From JAXGPP01 sp964436865 (GTDB lineage: Bacteria; Planctomycetota; Planctomycetia; Pirellulales; Thermoguttaceae): 9,657 nt of DNA. The DNA is taken from positions 1 through 9,657 of the forward strand of contig CAYTFK010000280.1 of assembly GCA_964436865.1 (NCBI GenBank), in the 5' to 3' direction. The position numbers and the translations under genes are program-made. Shown here piece after piece: positions 1 through 6,545 of the stretch (positions within the stretch are counted from its first letter, which is position 1; every line of letters begins with the position of its first letter). The notes beneath the pieces are model-generated. The model was not told where the DNA came from. It worked only from the letters and a program-made list of their open reading frames with translations, and did no database searches.

Positions 1-45
1 GATAATGAGCGGTGACTGGAGTTCAGACGTGTGCTCTTCCGATCT
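1..45 (+). other. Illumina TruSeq index adapter remnant (not genomic)
   Basis: Positions 12-45 read as the 34-base TruSeq index/read-2 adapter, beginning GTGACTGGAG and ending CTCTTCCGATCT. The eight bases before it (4-11, AATGAGCG) sit exactly where the i7 index belongs and are the reverse complement of CGCTCATT, which I recall as TruSeq HT index D703. Bases 1-3 (GAT) fit the end of the P7 flow-cell segment. The genomic insert therefore starts at 46. This is a library artefact carried into the assembly, and it explains why the next gene is cut off here. The identification rests on recalled adapter sequence, which matches without a mismatch. Confidence 0.97.
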
Positions 46-446
46 GTGGTGGTGAAGTGGTAGTTCATCGGCACCACGTGGCCCGCCTTGACGAAGATCT
101 TGGCTAGCAGGTGCTCGGCCGCCCGCCCCTGATGGGCCGGCACGTAGTACTCGAACCCCATCACGTCCTTGACCGCGGCGCCTAGCTTGTAGTAGCTTTC
201 GCCGCCGGCGTAGGCGTCGTCGGAGACCATCATCGCGGCCAACTGATTGTCGCTCATCGCGTTGGTGCCGCTGTCGGTGAGCATGTCGATGAAGATGTCG
301 CGCGTGCGGAGCAGGAAGGTGTTGTAACCCCCTTCCTCGATCGCCTGCAAACGCTCGCCGATCGGCGCCAGCCGCGTTTTCTGCACGATGCGGACCTTGT
401 GCATTTCGATAGGCAGTTGCGTGCCGTCGGTGAGCTTGACCTTCAC
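46..446 (-). CDS. Beta-eliminating lyase (tryptophanase / tyrosine phenol-lyase family), N-terminal fragment
   Basis: This is the first 133 codons of a PLP enzyme. The family cleaves the side chain of L-tryptophan or L-tyrosine to give indole or phenol plus pyruvate and ammonia, in the cytoplasm. Visible family motifs are YNTFLL (residues 41-46), TDSGTNAMSD (57-66), DDAYAGGESYYKL (76-88) and PAHQGRAAE (103-111). Y79 aligns with catalytic Tyr71 of Citrobacter tyrosine phenol-lyase, and Q106-G107-R108 with its PLP-phosphate-binding Gln-Gly-Arg. The start is GTG at 446, preceded by GAGGA with a 7-base spacer; it gives a charged N-terminus (KVKLTDGTQLPIEMHKV). The PLP lysine and the substrate-selecting residues lie beyond the contig end, so indole, phenol or another substrate cannot be decided. 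The truncation is caused by the adapter-bearing contig end. The gene is divergent from the FG-GAP gene. Confidence 0.9.
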
Positions 447-771
447 AGGGAAATCCTCGCGGGGAAAAGACCGGGAAAGGGGATCGAGAGCACCGGCAGG
501 GCCGGACTCTTACGGACAACAGGACCAATCAATATGTCCCGCCGCGCGATGGGCGTCAAGCGGGATTCCGTCGCTCTACTCCCGCGCGGGGCCGACGCAC
601 CCCCACGACCTCCGCCCGCACCTTGACAATCCTTCCCGCGCCGACTGTACTCGTGTCTGGCAACAGGGACTTGCCGTCTTGCGACGGCCCACCCTCAACG
701 TATCCGGCTGACCTGGGGCTCGCCCCCGTCCGCCCGCCGCAACCGGATCGACAACTCGGGAGGCATCAACC
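447..771. other. Divergent intergenic region, no gene seen
   Basis: These 325 bases separate the lyase (minus strand) from the FG-GAP gene (plus strand). Reading frames crossing it give arginine- and proline-rich translations with no family resemblance, so I call it non-coding. It holds a promoter-like pair at 623-651 and, in the presumed leader of the FG-GAP gene, a small hairpin (GCCGTC 673-678 with GACGGC 683-688, loop TTGC) and a GGGG/CCCC pairing (715-718 with 723-726). The leader of the FG-GAP gene would be about 110 bases and partly structured. I could not find a convincing promoter for the lyase. Confidence 0.7.
623..651 (+). promoter_or_regulatory. Candidate sigma70-type promoter for the FG-GAP gene
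   Basis: A perfect -35 hexamer TTGACA (623-628) is followed after exactly 17 bases by TGTACT (646-651), which matches four of six bases of the -10 consensus. Transcription would start near 658 and leave a leader of about 114 bases before the ATG at 772. The spacing and the consensus -35 in a GC-rich gap make this the best promoter candidate in the window. It is inferred from an E. coli-type consensus, which may not apply fully to this organism. Confidence 0.45.
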
Positions 772-2106
772 ATGACGCGGTGCATGTGCGGATTCTTGAC
801 CCTCGCCTTGCTAATGGCAGCCGCGGCTCCCGCGGCCGAACCCATTCTCGCGCCGGTCAAAATCGACGGCCCGATTCACGACCCGGCCAACCACAGCTAT
901 TGGTTCGGCCCCTTCTCAGAGTGTGCCTCGGTGGCCGACTTCGACGGCGACGGCGACCTCGATATTGCCGCCGGGCGAAACTGGTACGAAGCGCCGGGCT
1001 GGAAGAAACACGTTGACTTCCGCGACGGCGCCCGGACCAACGGTCCGGAGACGGACGACAACAGCGAGTTCGCCATGGATGTCAACCGCGACGGCCGGAT
1101 GGACATCGTCAGTTCCGGCTGGATGTACATGAAGGGCGCCTTCTGGTACGAGAATCTCGGCCCGGAGGGGCTCAAGAATGGGACGCGGTGGAAGGCCACC
1201 CGGATCCACGCAGCACAGAACATGGAAGGAGTGATCCACGGCGACCTGGACGGCGATGGCGATGACGACGTGCTCTGCAATCACTGGGCCCCGGTGGCCG
1301 GTCAGGGGATGACCTGGCTGGAGCACATCGACCGCGCCCCGTGGTTCGTTGAGCACGTCATCGGCACCGAGGGGGAGCACCACGGCAACGGCATCGGAGA
1401 CATCAACGGCGACGGCCGCAACGATATCGTGACCCCCATGGGCTGGTACGAGGCGCCCTCGAAGCCGGCCGGGGAGCCGTGGGCCTTTCATGCCGACTAC
1501 CTCGTTCACCGCGTGGGTCAACCGGAACGTTACATTCCCGCGTCGCACCCGATGCTCGTGCACGACGTGAACGGCGACGGCCGCGGCGACATCATCGTCG
1601 GCGCCTCGCACGAATACGGTCTGGCCTGGCTCGAGCAAAAGATCGACGGCGAGGGAAAGCGGTCGTTCGAGACCCACTGGATCGAGACCGACTTCGGCCA
1701 GTTCCATAGCATGGCCCTGGGAGACCTTAACGGGGATGGCAAGGCGGACTTGGTGACCGGCAAGCGGTTGTTTGCCCATCACGGCCGCGACACGAGTTGC
1801 TACGACCCGCTGTTCGCCTTCTGGTACGATCTCCGTGACGGCAAACCCGTGCGGCACGTGCTGTCGTACAACCATCTGGCATGGTACCCGGGCCGCGAGA
1901 ACCAGAATCCGCCGCCCAACTGCGCGATCGCGGTAGGAATGAAGCTCAACATCGCCGACATGGATCGCGACGGCGACAACGACATCGTCGTGGCCGGCAA
2001 GGGGGGCCTGTACATCTTCTACAACGAAGGCTCGGCCCCGCGCGAACCAGGCCCCCACCGTTTGCCTCCCGAGGAAACCTACCCAAGCTGGGAGGCGTGG
2101 CGGTGA
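772..2106 (+). CDS. Secreted FG-GAP/VCBS-repeat protein with seven calcium-loop repeats
   Basis: A 444-residue exported protein. Residues 1 to about 22 form a Sec signal peptide (hydrophobic FLTLALLMAAAAPA, likely cut near APA-AE). The rest holds seven DxDxDG-type calcium loops starting at residues 56, 103, 158, 210, 265, 318 and 396 (for example DFDGDGDLD, DINGDGRND, DMDRDGDND). Each is followed by a W-[YL]-[ED]-type strand (NWYEAP 70-75, FWYEN 124-128, TWLEH 181-185, GWYEAP 224-229, AWLEQ 285-289, FWYDL 350-354, IFYNE 415-419). Seven units fit a closed seven-bladed beta-propeller. Several histidines sit just before the loops (H156, H203, H204, H264, H312). There is no sorting domain, transmembrane anchor or added catalytic domain. 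The start has GGGAGG 8 bases upstream. The fold is well supported; the function is not. It could bind or transform sugars, since the fungal aldos-2-ulose dehydratase carries a comparable propeller, or serve as a binding protein for the neighbouring exported enzymes. Confidence 0.88.
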   Translation: MTRCMCGFLTLALLMAAAAPAAEPILAPVKIDGPIHDPANHSYWFGPFSECASVADFDGDGDLDIAAGRNWYEAPGWKKHVDFRDGARTNGPETDDNSEFAMDVNRDGRMDIVSSGWMYMKGAFWYENLGPEGLKNGTRWKATRIHAAQNMEGVIHGDLDGDGDDDVLCNHWAPVAGQGMTWLEHIDRAPWFVEHVIGTEGEHHGNGIGDINGDGRNDIVTPMGWYEAPSKPAGEPWAFHADYLVHRVGQPERYIPASHPMLVHDVNGDGRGDIIVGASHEYGLAWLEQKIDGEGKRSFETHWIETDFGQFHSMALGDLNGDGKADLVTGKRLFAHHGRDTSCYDPLFAFWYDLRDGKPVRHVLSYNHLAWYPGRENQNPPPNCAIAVGMKLNIADMDRDGDNDIVVAGKGGLYIFYNEGSAPREPGPHRLPPEETYPSWEAWR

Positions 2107-2150
2107 ACGCCGTCTTCAGTCGCCAGAGCCTTATAACGCAGGAGTCACGC

Positions 2151-2228
2151 AAGCACCAATGACCAAACCTCAATGACCATACGCTCGGGCCAAGCGCTCT
2201 CATTGGTCATTGTTGCTTGGTCATTGGT
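2151..2228. repeat. Palindromic spacer repeat, copy A (CAATGACCAA family)
   Basis: This lies between the FG-GAP gene and the first oxidoreductase. The outer arms ACCAATGACCAA (2155-2166) and TTGGTCATTGGT (2217-2228) pair perfectly over 12 bp. Inside them CAATGACCA (2171-2179) pairs with TGGTCATTG (2204-2212) over 9 bp, separated by a 4x4 internal loop. The 16 bases at 2151-2166 (AAGCACCAATGACCAA) recur exactly at 7455-7470. There is no T-run, so it is not a classical intrinsic terminator, but the fold could attenuate read-through. The TATAGT at 2250-2255 resembles a -10 box for the next gene, although the nearest TTGGTC lies 20 bases upstream of it, which is longer than usual. Confidence 0.85.
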
Positions 2229-2304
2229 CATTCGCTTTCCGACATTGGTTATAGTCCGGCGGCCCGCCCCCTGAGCCTTTCCTACCCTCTCCCGGAGACC
2301 TGCC

Positions 2305-3636
2305 ATGAAGACCCGTATCACTCGGCGTTCGTGCTTGAAGGCCGCGGCGGCAGCCGGCGCGCTGACCGTCCTTCCCAGCGGCCTGGTCCGCGGCTACGCC
2401 GCCAACGAGAAGCTGAGCATTGGCTGCGTCGGCAGCGGCATCGGCGCCCACAATGCCAAGATGCTGGCCGACCTGGGTGAGAACATCGCGGCCCTGTGCG
2501 AGGTCGACAAGGGCCGGCTGGAAGGATGGGGACGCAGCCATCCGGGTGCGAAACAATACGTCGATTTCCGCAAGATGCTCGACGAGGTGAAACTCGACGG
2601 CATTGTGGTTGCTACTCCCGATCACACCCACGCGCCGATCAGCATCCGGGCGATGAACGAGGGTGTGCACTGCTATTGCCAGAAACCGCTCACCTACAGT
2701 GTGTATGAAGCCCGTCGCATGGCGGAAGTGGCCGCCGAAAACAAGCTCATCACCCAGATGGGTACCGAGACGCAGAGCAGCGTCAAGCAGTTGCGCGTGA
2801 AAGAACTCGTGCAGTCTGGAGCGTTGGGACAAGTGACTGAAGTCCATGTGTGGACCGATCGGCCCATCTGGTTGCAGGGAGCCGAGCGGCCGAAGAGCGA
2901 GGATCCCGTGCCGGCCAATCTCGACTGGGACCTCTGGCTGGGTCCGGCTCCCGCGCGGCCGTTCGCGGCCCGCTGGCCCGAAGACCACCCGGCCCGCAAG
3001 ATGGCTACCTACAAGCACGACATGGTGTACCATCCTTTCGTATGGCGCGGCTGGTGGGATTTTGGCACCGGCGCTTTGGGAGACATCGCTCCCCACTCGA
3101 TGAACGAGATCTTTTTTGCTCTCGACCTGGGGGCGCCCACGAGCGTCGAGGTGGTCGACACTTCGGGCATGACGAGCGAGATGTTCCCCGAATGGAGCAT
3201 CCTGCGGTTCGACTTTCCGGCGCGAGGTTCTCTTGGTCCCGTGGCCGTGTTCTGGTACGACGGCGGCAAACGCCCTGCGGAAGAGATCGGCGGCGCGGAG
3301 GGTTACGGACCAGTCTACATCGGCACCAAGGGGAGCCTGCCCGCCGGGCGAGGCCCATTCTTCGGCAAGCCGGCCGAACCCTACCAGACACCGGCGCCCG
3401 GCGAGTGGGACCGCGAGGAGGTGCACAAAGACTGGGCGCAAGGCATTCGCACCGGGAAGCTGCCCGGTTGCCACTTCGGCTATTCGGGGCCGTTTACCGA
3501 GGCCTACCTGCTGGGCAACATCGCCCTGAAGATGAACCAGCGGATCGAGTGGGACCCAAAGGCCTTCCGCATCACCAATTGCGAGGCTGCCAACCAGTAC
3601 CTCACTCGCGAGTACCGCAAAGGCTGGGAGATCTGA
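2305..3636 (+). CDS. Gfo/Idh/MocA-family oxidoreductase with twin-arginine signal (first copy)
   Basis: A 443-residue NAD(P)-dependent dehydrogenase of the glucose-fructose oxidoreductase / inositol dehydrogenase family, which oxidises or reduces sugar hydroxyl groups. The N-terminus has a twin-arginine motif TRRSCLK (6-12) and an alanine-rich hydrophobic stretch, so it is probably exported folded with its cofactor. C10 stands where phenylalanine is usual, which may weaken the signal. The Rossmann loop is GCVGSGIG (40-47); acidic E66 and D68 after the second strand suggest NAD over NADP. The usual EKP is QKP (126-128, catalytic-type K127). The C-terminal domain has WDLWLGPAPARPF (208-220) and GALGDIAPHS (256-265), whose D260 and H264 fit the family's active-site pair. 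The start has GGAGA 6 bases upstream. It follows the FG-GAP gene after 198 bases that include a hairpin repeat, so shared transcription is uncertain. The substrate is unknown. Confidence 0.92.
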   Translation: MKTRITRRSCLKAAAAAGALTVLPSGLVRGYAANEKLSIGCVGSGIGAHNAKMLADLGENIAALCEVDKGRLEGWGRSHPGAKQYVDFRKMLDEVKLDGIVVATPDHTHAPISIRAMNEGVHCYCQKPLTYSVYEARRMAEVAAENKLITQMGTETQSSVKQLRVKELVQSGALGQVTEVHVWTDRPIWLQGAERPKSEDPVPANLDWDLWLGPAPARPFAARWPEDHPARKMATYKHDMVYHPFVWRGWWDFGTGALGDIAPHSMNEIFFALDLGAPTSVEVVDTSGMTSEMFPEWSILRFDFPARGSLGPVAVFWYDGGKRPAEEIGGAEGYGPVYIGTKGSLPAGRGPFFGKPAEPYQTPAPGEWDREEVHKDWAQGIRTGKLPGCHFGYSGPFTEAYLLGNIALKMNQRIEWDPKAFRITNCEAANQYLTREYRKGWEI

Positions 3637-3639
3637 ACT

Positions 3640-3661
3640 GCCGCGAGCCGAGTCACGCGGC
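3640..3661 (+). terminator. Hairpin after the first oxidoreductase gene
   Basis: GCCGCG (3640-3645) pairs with CGCGGC (3656-3661) around a 10-base loop, starting four bases after the TGA. No T-run follows, so it is at best a weak or factor-assisted terminator. Confidence 0.3.
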
Positions 3662-3693
3662 TAAGCAAAGCACGAATGGCGTAAGCCTGTGAC

Positions 3694-3749
3694 GAAGGAA
3701 CGGGGACGTCGAGCCTGCAAGATCAGCTCGAAGCGGCGAGCGTTCCTTC
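3694..3749. terminator. Candidate bidirectional terminator between convergent genes
   Basis: GAAGGAACG (3694-3702) pairs perfectly with CGTTCCTTC (3741-3749), and an inner TCGAGC (3709-3714) can pair with GCTCGA (3726-3731). The stem ends next to the moeA stop codon (3751-3753) and lies between two genes that run toward each other, where a shared terminator is expected. In the plus direction a short TTTTT follows at 3761-3765; in the minus direction there is no T-run. The loop is long, so this remains tentative. Confidence 0.4.
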
Positions 3750-3750
3750 A

Positions 3751-4998
3751 TCATTCACATTTTTGGTCTTCACTGTTCTCCGCATTATCGAGGATGCCGC
3801 AGATCCACTCGAACGAAACCGCCGCACCGGCTGCGAGGCTGCTTCTAGGGGGCACCGTCAGATAGCAGTTGGCGGTGGCCGGCGTGAAGATGTCGGAGGA
3901 GTTCCTTGCCGGCAAAGGACTCACTTGCCAGCGGTTGCCGTCGCGGCCGTAGCAGATGGCCCGGGCAGGACAGAAGTAGGTGCGACCGCCGTCGTATTCC
4001 ACCGGCGCGGCGAGGACTCCCTCAAACGTTCGCGGCGTCGGCGCCCGGCCGGCCATCTTCCGCGCTGCGGCGGCGACATAGCGGCTGAAGCAGAGGTGTG
4101 AGGCGAGCGGATTACCCGGCAGCCCGAAGACCCACTGCCGCTTGCGCCGAGCGAAGAGCAGCGGTTTGCCGGGTTTCTGCGTCACCTTGTGGAAGATGAT
4201 CTCGGCCCCGCGGTCCTCGAGCACGCGCGGTACGAGGTCATAATTCCCCGCCGAGACTCCACCCGTGAGGAGCAGTAACTGGTGATCGCGAGCTTCATCC
4301 AGTGCGCGGCCGATCGATTCGATCGTGTCGTCGGCATGCAGCACCAGCGGTCTGTCCAGGCCGATCTGGACCGCCATGGCGGCGAGCATCGGACCGTTCG
4401 AATCGCGGATCTGCTGCGGGGCGGGGGCCTGTCCGGCGGGTACCAGTTCCGCACCCGTGGTGATAATCGCCAGTGAAGGCCGCGCCCGCACCGCGACTGA
4501 GGAAATGCCGAATGAGGCCATCACCGCCACGCCGAGCGGAGTGATCATATCACCTGGTTGCAGCGCAACCGTTCCGGCCGGACAGTCGCTGCCGCGGGGA
4601 GCGATTTTCGCTCCGCGAGCGAGCGGGGCGGGGAGCCAGACGCGATCACCTTCGCGGCGGACATCTTCCTTGGGGACGACTGCCTCAGTGCCGGGCGGAC
4701 ACGCCGCTCCAGTCATGATCTCGACGCACCGGCCGTCGGTTAGCGAGAGACTGGAGGACTGCCCGGCGGCGATCTCACCCACGCAAGCGACCGCTCGACC
4801 GGCATCGGCCAGCCGCACGGCATAGCCATCCATCATTGCCCGGTCGAACGGCGGGTAGGCCCGATCCGCGGAGACCTCTTCAGCAAGCTCGAGGCCACAC
4901 GCGGCGGCCAGCGACACGCGATCGGGCGGGCGCGGCTCGATGTGAGCCAGAACGATCTGGAGGGCTTCGGCGGGCGAGATCATGGTCTTCATGGGCAT
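3751..4998 (-). CDS. moeA: Molybdopterin molybdotransferase MoeA
   Basis: A 415-residue cytoplasmic protein that inserts molybdate into adenylylated molybdopterin, the last common step of molybdenum cofactor synthesis. Motifs in order: FDRAMMDGYAVR (51-62, with D57 matching E. coli Asp59), IMTGAACPPGTEAVV (94-108), ITTGAELV (179-186), LTGGVSAGNYD (244-254), KVTQKPGKPLLFA (271-283) and VFGLPGNPLAS (290-300). A C-terminal domain IV contains NSSDIFTPATANCYLTVPP (366-384). Length and domain order are typical. Three in-frame ATGs lie close together (4998, 4992, 4983), none with a clear ribosome site. I kept the first because a -10-like GATAAT ends 8 bases before it; the third (MISPAEALQIVL) resembles many MoeA N-termini. 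No other cofactor genes or molybdoenzymes are in the window. It is convergent with the first oxidoreductase and divergent from the second. Confidence 0.96.
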   Translation of the reverse strand: MPMKTMISPAEALQIVLAHIEPRPPDRVSLAAACGLELAEEVSADRAYPPFDRAMMDGYAVRLADAGRAVACVGEIAAGQSSSLSLTDGRCVEIMTGAACPPGTEAVVPKEDVRREGDRVWLPAPLARGAKIAPRGSDCPAGTVALQPGDMITPLGVAVMASFGISSVAVRARPSLAIITTGAELVPAGQAPAPQQIRDSNGPMLAAMAVQIGLDRPLVLHADDTIESIGRALDEARDHQLLLLTGGVSAGNYDLVPRVLEDRGAEIIFHKVTQKPGKPLLFARRKRQWVFGLPGNPLASHLCFSRYVAAAARKMAGRAPTPRTFEGVLAAPVEYDGGRTYFCPARAICYGRDGNRWQVSPLPARNSSDIFTPATANCYLTVPPRSSLAAGAAVSFEWICGILDNAENSEDQKCE

Positions 4999-5006
4999 AC
5001 CGCACT

Positions 5007-5012
5007 ATTATC
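5007..5012 (-). promoter_or_regulatory. -10-like hexamer immediately upstream of moeA
   Basis: Read on the minus strand, GATAAT (5012 to 5007) matches five of six bases of the -10 consensus and ends only 8 bases before the first moeA ATG. Transcription starting 6-8 bases downstream would begin at or next to that ATG, giving a leaderless or nearly leaderless mRNA. This agrees with the lack of a Shine-Dalgarno sequence. I see no good -35 at 16-18 bases; a TTGACG lies 24 bases upstream. Confidence 0.35.
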
Positions 5013-5120
5013 GCCCGCGGAGGGCCGAAAGACAGCCGTCAACCCCTCGAGTATTGCTCCGGCCACGTCGCCGGGTTACCGTAGTGGACATCGTACCTGC
5101 CCCGCCCCAAGGAGCCAGCC

Positions 5121-6476
5121 ATGAGCGATTGCCAGCCTGTGCGACACGTCGGTTCTTCGCGTCGTGATTTCCTCAAGGCTACGGGAGGCCTTGCCGCGGC
5201 CTCAGTTCTGACGGGTATGGCGGTGCCCCATTGCCACGCCGCCGAGAACAACACCATTCGCCTGGCATTGATCGGCTGCGGTGGTCGCGGCACCGGTGCG
5301 GTGGCCGATGCCTTCGCCGCCACCGGCGGACCGGTAAAGCTCTGCGCCATGGCCGACCTGTTCGACGCGCGTATCCAGGGAAGCCTGGGAAATCTCCAGA
5401 AGGCATTTGCCGACAAAGTCGACGTCACTCCCGAGCGGTGCTTCCTGGGCTTCGATGCCTATAAGAAAGCGATCGATTGCCTTGCCCCCGGCGACGTGGC
5501 GATCCTGACCACTTCGTCGGTCTTTCGGCCGCTGCACCTGGAGTATGCGGTCGCCAAAGGGGTGAATATCTTCATGGAGAAGTCGTTTGCCGTCGACGCT
5601 CCCGGTACGCGGCGGCTGCTCAAGGCGGCCGAAGAGTCAGAGCGCAAGAACCTCAAGGTTGGCTGCGGATTCATGTGGCGGCATTCGCCGGCCCGCAAAG
5701 AGGTGGTGCGGCGAATTCACGAGGGGGAGATCGGCGACGTCCACACCCTGCGGATCTACCGTGTTCATGGTCCCGTTCACACGCCCCAGCGCCCCCAGGA
5801 CCAGAGCGAGCTGGTGTTCCAGCTCCAGCACCCAGTATGCTTCAACTGGCTTACGGGTGGATTCTTCATTGACTGGCATTGCCACAATGTGGACCAGGCC
5901 TGCTGGGCCAAGGGGGCCTGGCCGGTCGCCGCGCAGGGGATGGGCGGACGTTGCTACCCGGAATGCGGCAATCTTTTCGACCATTACACGGTCGAATACA
6001 CATTCGCCGACGGCGCCAAGCTGTTCGCCTTCTCACGTCACATGAGCGGCTGCTGGCAGGAATATGCCGACTACGTGCACGGGTCGAAAGGATCGGCGGT
6101 TCTGATGGCCAACCTCTCCACCCCCGACCCGCGGATCTACAAGAACCAGCAGATGACCGAGGAGAACATCGTTTGGCGCTACGGCCAGCCGGATCTCAAT
6201 CCCTACCACGTGGAATGGCAGGTGCTCCTCGACGCGATCCGCCAGGACAAGCCGCACAACGAAGCCCGCCGCGCCGGCGAGGCGAACCTGGCCACGCTCA
6301 TGGGACGGATGGCAACCCATACCGGCGCCTACGTCACCTGGGAGGAAGCGATGAACTCGAGCTTCCAGCTTGCCCCCGACGTCGACAACATGACCATGGA
6401 GACGGCGGCGCCCATCCAGCCGGGGCCCGACGGCATCTACCCCGCCCCGCTGCCCGGCGTAAGCAAGGAAGTGTAG
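5121..6476 (+). CDS. Tat-exported Gfo/Idh/MocA-family oxidoreductase (second copy)
   Basis: A 451-residue sugar-type dehydrogenase with a clear twin-arginine signal: SRRDFLK (13-19), a hydrophobic GGLAAASVLTGMAV stretch, and a likely cut after CHA (38-40). It should act outside the cytoplasm after folding around NAD(P). The nucleotide loop is GCGGRGTG (52-59), and D79 after the second strand favours NAD. The EKP motif is EKS (153-155) with K154 retained. GGFFIDWHCHNVDQ (246-259) carries D251 and H255 in the place of the family's catalytic Asp/His pair. It differs strongly from the first oxidoreductase, so the two are not a recent duplication. The start has AAGGAG 6 bases upstream, the best ribosome site in the window. 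The lactonase-like gene follows after 69 bases on the same strand, so the two may be co-transcribed. The natural substrate is unknown; a cyclic sugar, glycoside or polyol is likely from the family. Confidence 0.94.
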   Translation: MSDCQPVRHVGSSRRDFLKATGGLAAASVLTGMAVPHCHAAENNTIRLALIGCGGRGTGAVADAFAATGGPVKLCAMADLFDARIQGSLGNLQKAFADKVDVTPERCFLGFDAYKKAIDCLAPGDVAILTTSSVFRPLHLEYAVAKGVNIFMEKSFAVDAPGTRRLLKAAEESERKNLKVGCGFMWRHSPARKEVVRRIHEGEIGDVHTLRIYRVHGPVHTPQRPQDQSELVFQLQHPVCFNWLTGGFFIDWHCHNVDQACWAKGAWPVAAQGMGGRCYPECGNLFDHYTVEYTFADGAKLFAFSRHMSGCWQEYADYVHGSKGSAVLMANLSTPDPRIYKNQQMTEENIVWRYGQPDLNPYHVEWQVLLDAIRQDKPHNEARRAGEANLATLMGRMATHTGAYVTWEEAMNSSFQLAPDVDNMTMETAAPIQPGPDGIYPAPLPGVSKEV

Positions 6477-6508
6477 CGGAAAGGACTTGGACCACAGCAC
6501 GAAGACTA

Positions 6509-6519
6509 TGGTCATTGGA
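6509..6519 (+). repeat. Fragment of the CAATGACCAA-family repeat
   Basis: The 11 bases TGGTCATTGGA in the 69-base gap before the lactonase-like gene share the core TGGTCATTGG with the arms of the palindromic repeats near 2151-2228 and 7454-7521. Only one arm is present and I see no partner arm in the gap, so this is either a decayed copy or a chance match. Confidence 0.4.
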
Positions 6520-6545
6520 TCTTGTTACTACGATAAGGCACTCTC

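Noticed and set aside
388..711. Small plus-strand frame in the divergent gap upstream of the FG-GAP gene
   Set aside because: It overlaps the lyase start on the opposite strand, has no ribosome site, and its composition is arginine/serine/proline-rich like an untranslated GC-rich spacer.
916..2058. Long minus-strand open frame (380 aa) opposite the FG-GAP gene
   Set aside because: It is the reverse complement of the repeated aspartate-glycine loops, which yields valine/alanine/histidine-rich sequence with no family features. The plus-strand protein has clear motifs.
2151..2228. CRISPR array or tandem repeat
   Set aside because: The units are inverted rather than regularly spaced direct repeats, there are no uniform spacers, and no cas genes are nearby.
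2221..3474. Minus-strand open frame of 417 aa opposite the first oxidoreductase
   Set aside because: It is a GC-driven shadow with no recognisable domains; the plus strand carries an intact Rossmann dehydrogenase with a ribosome site.
2850..3692. Plus-strand 280-aa frame overlapping the first oxidoreductase
   Set aside because: It is arginine-rich, low in hydrophobic structure and in another frame of a clearly coding region.
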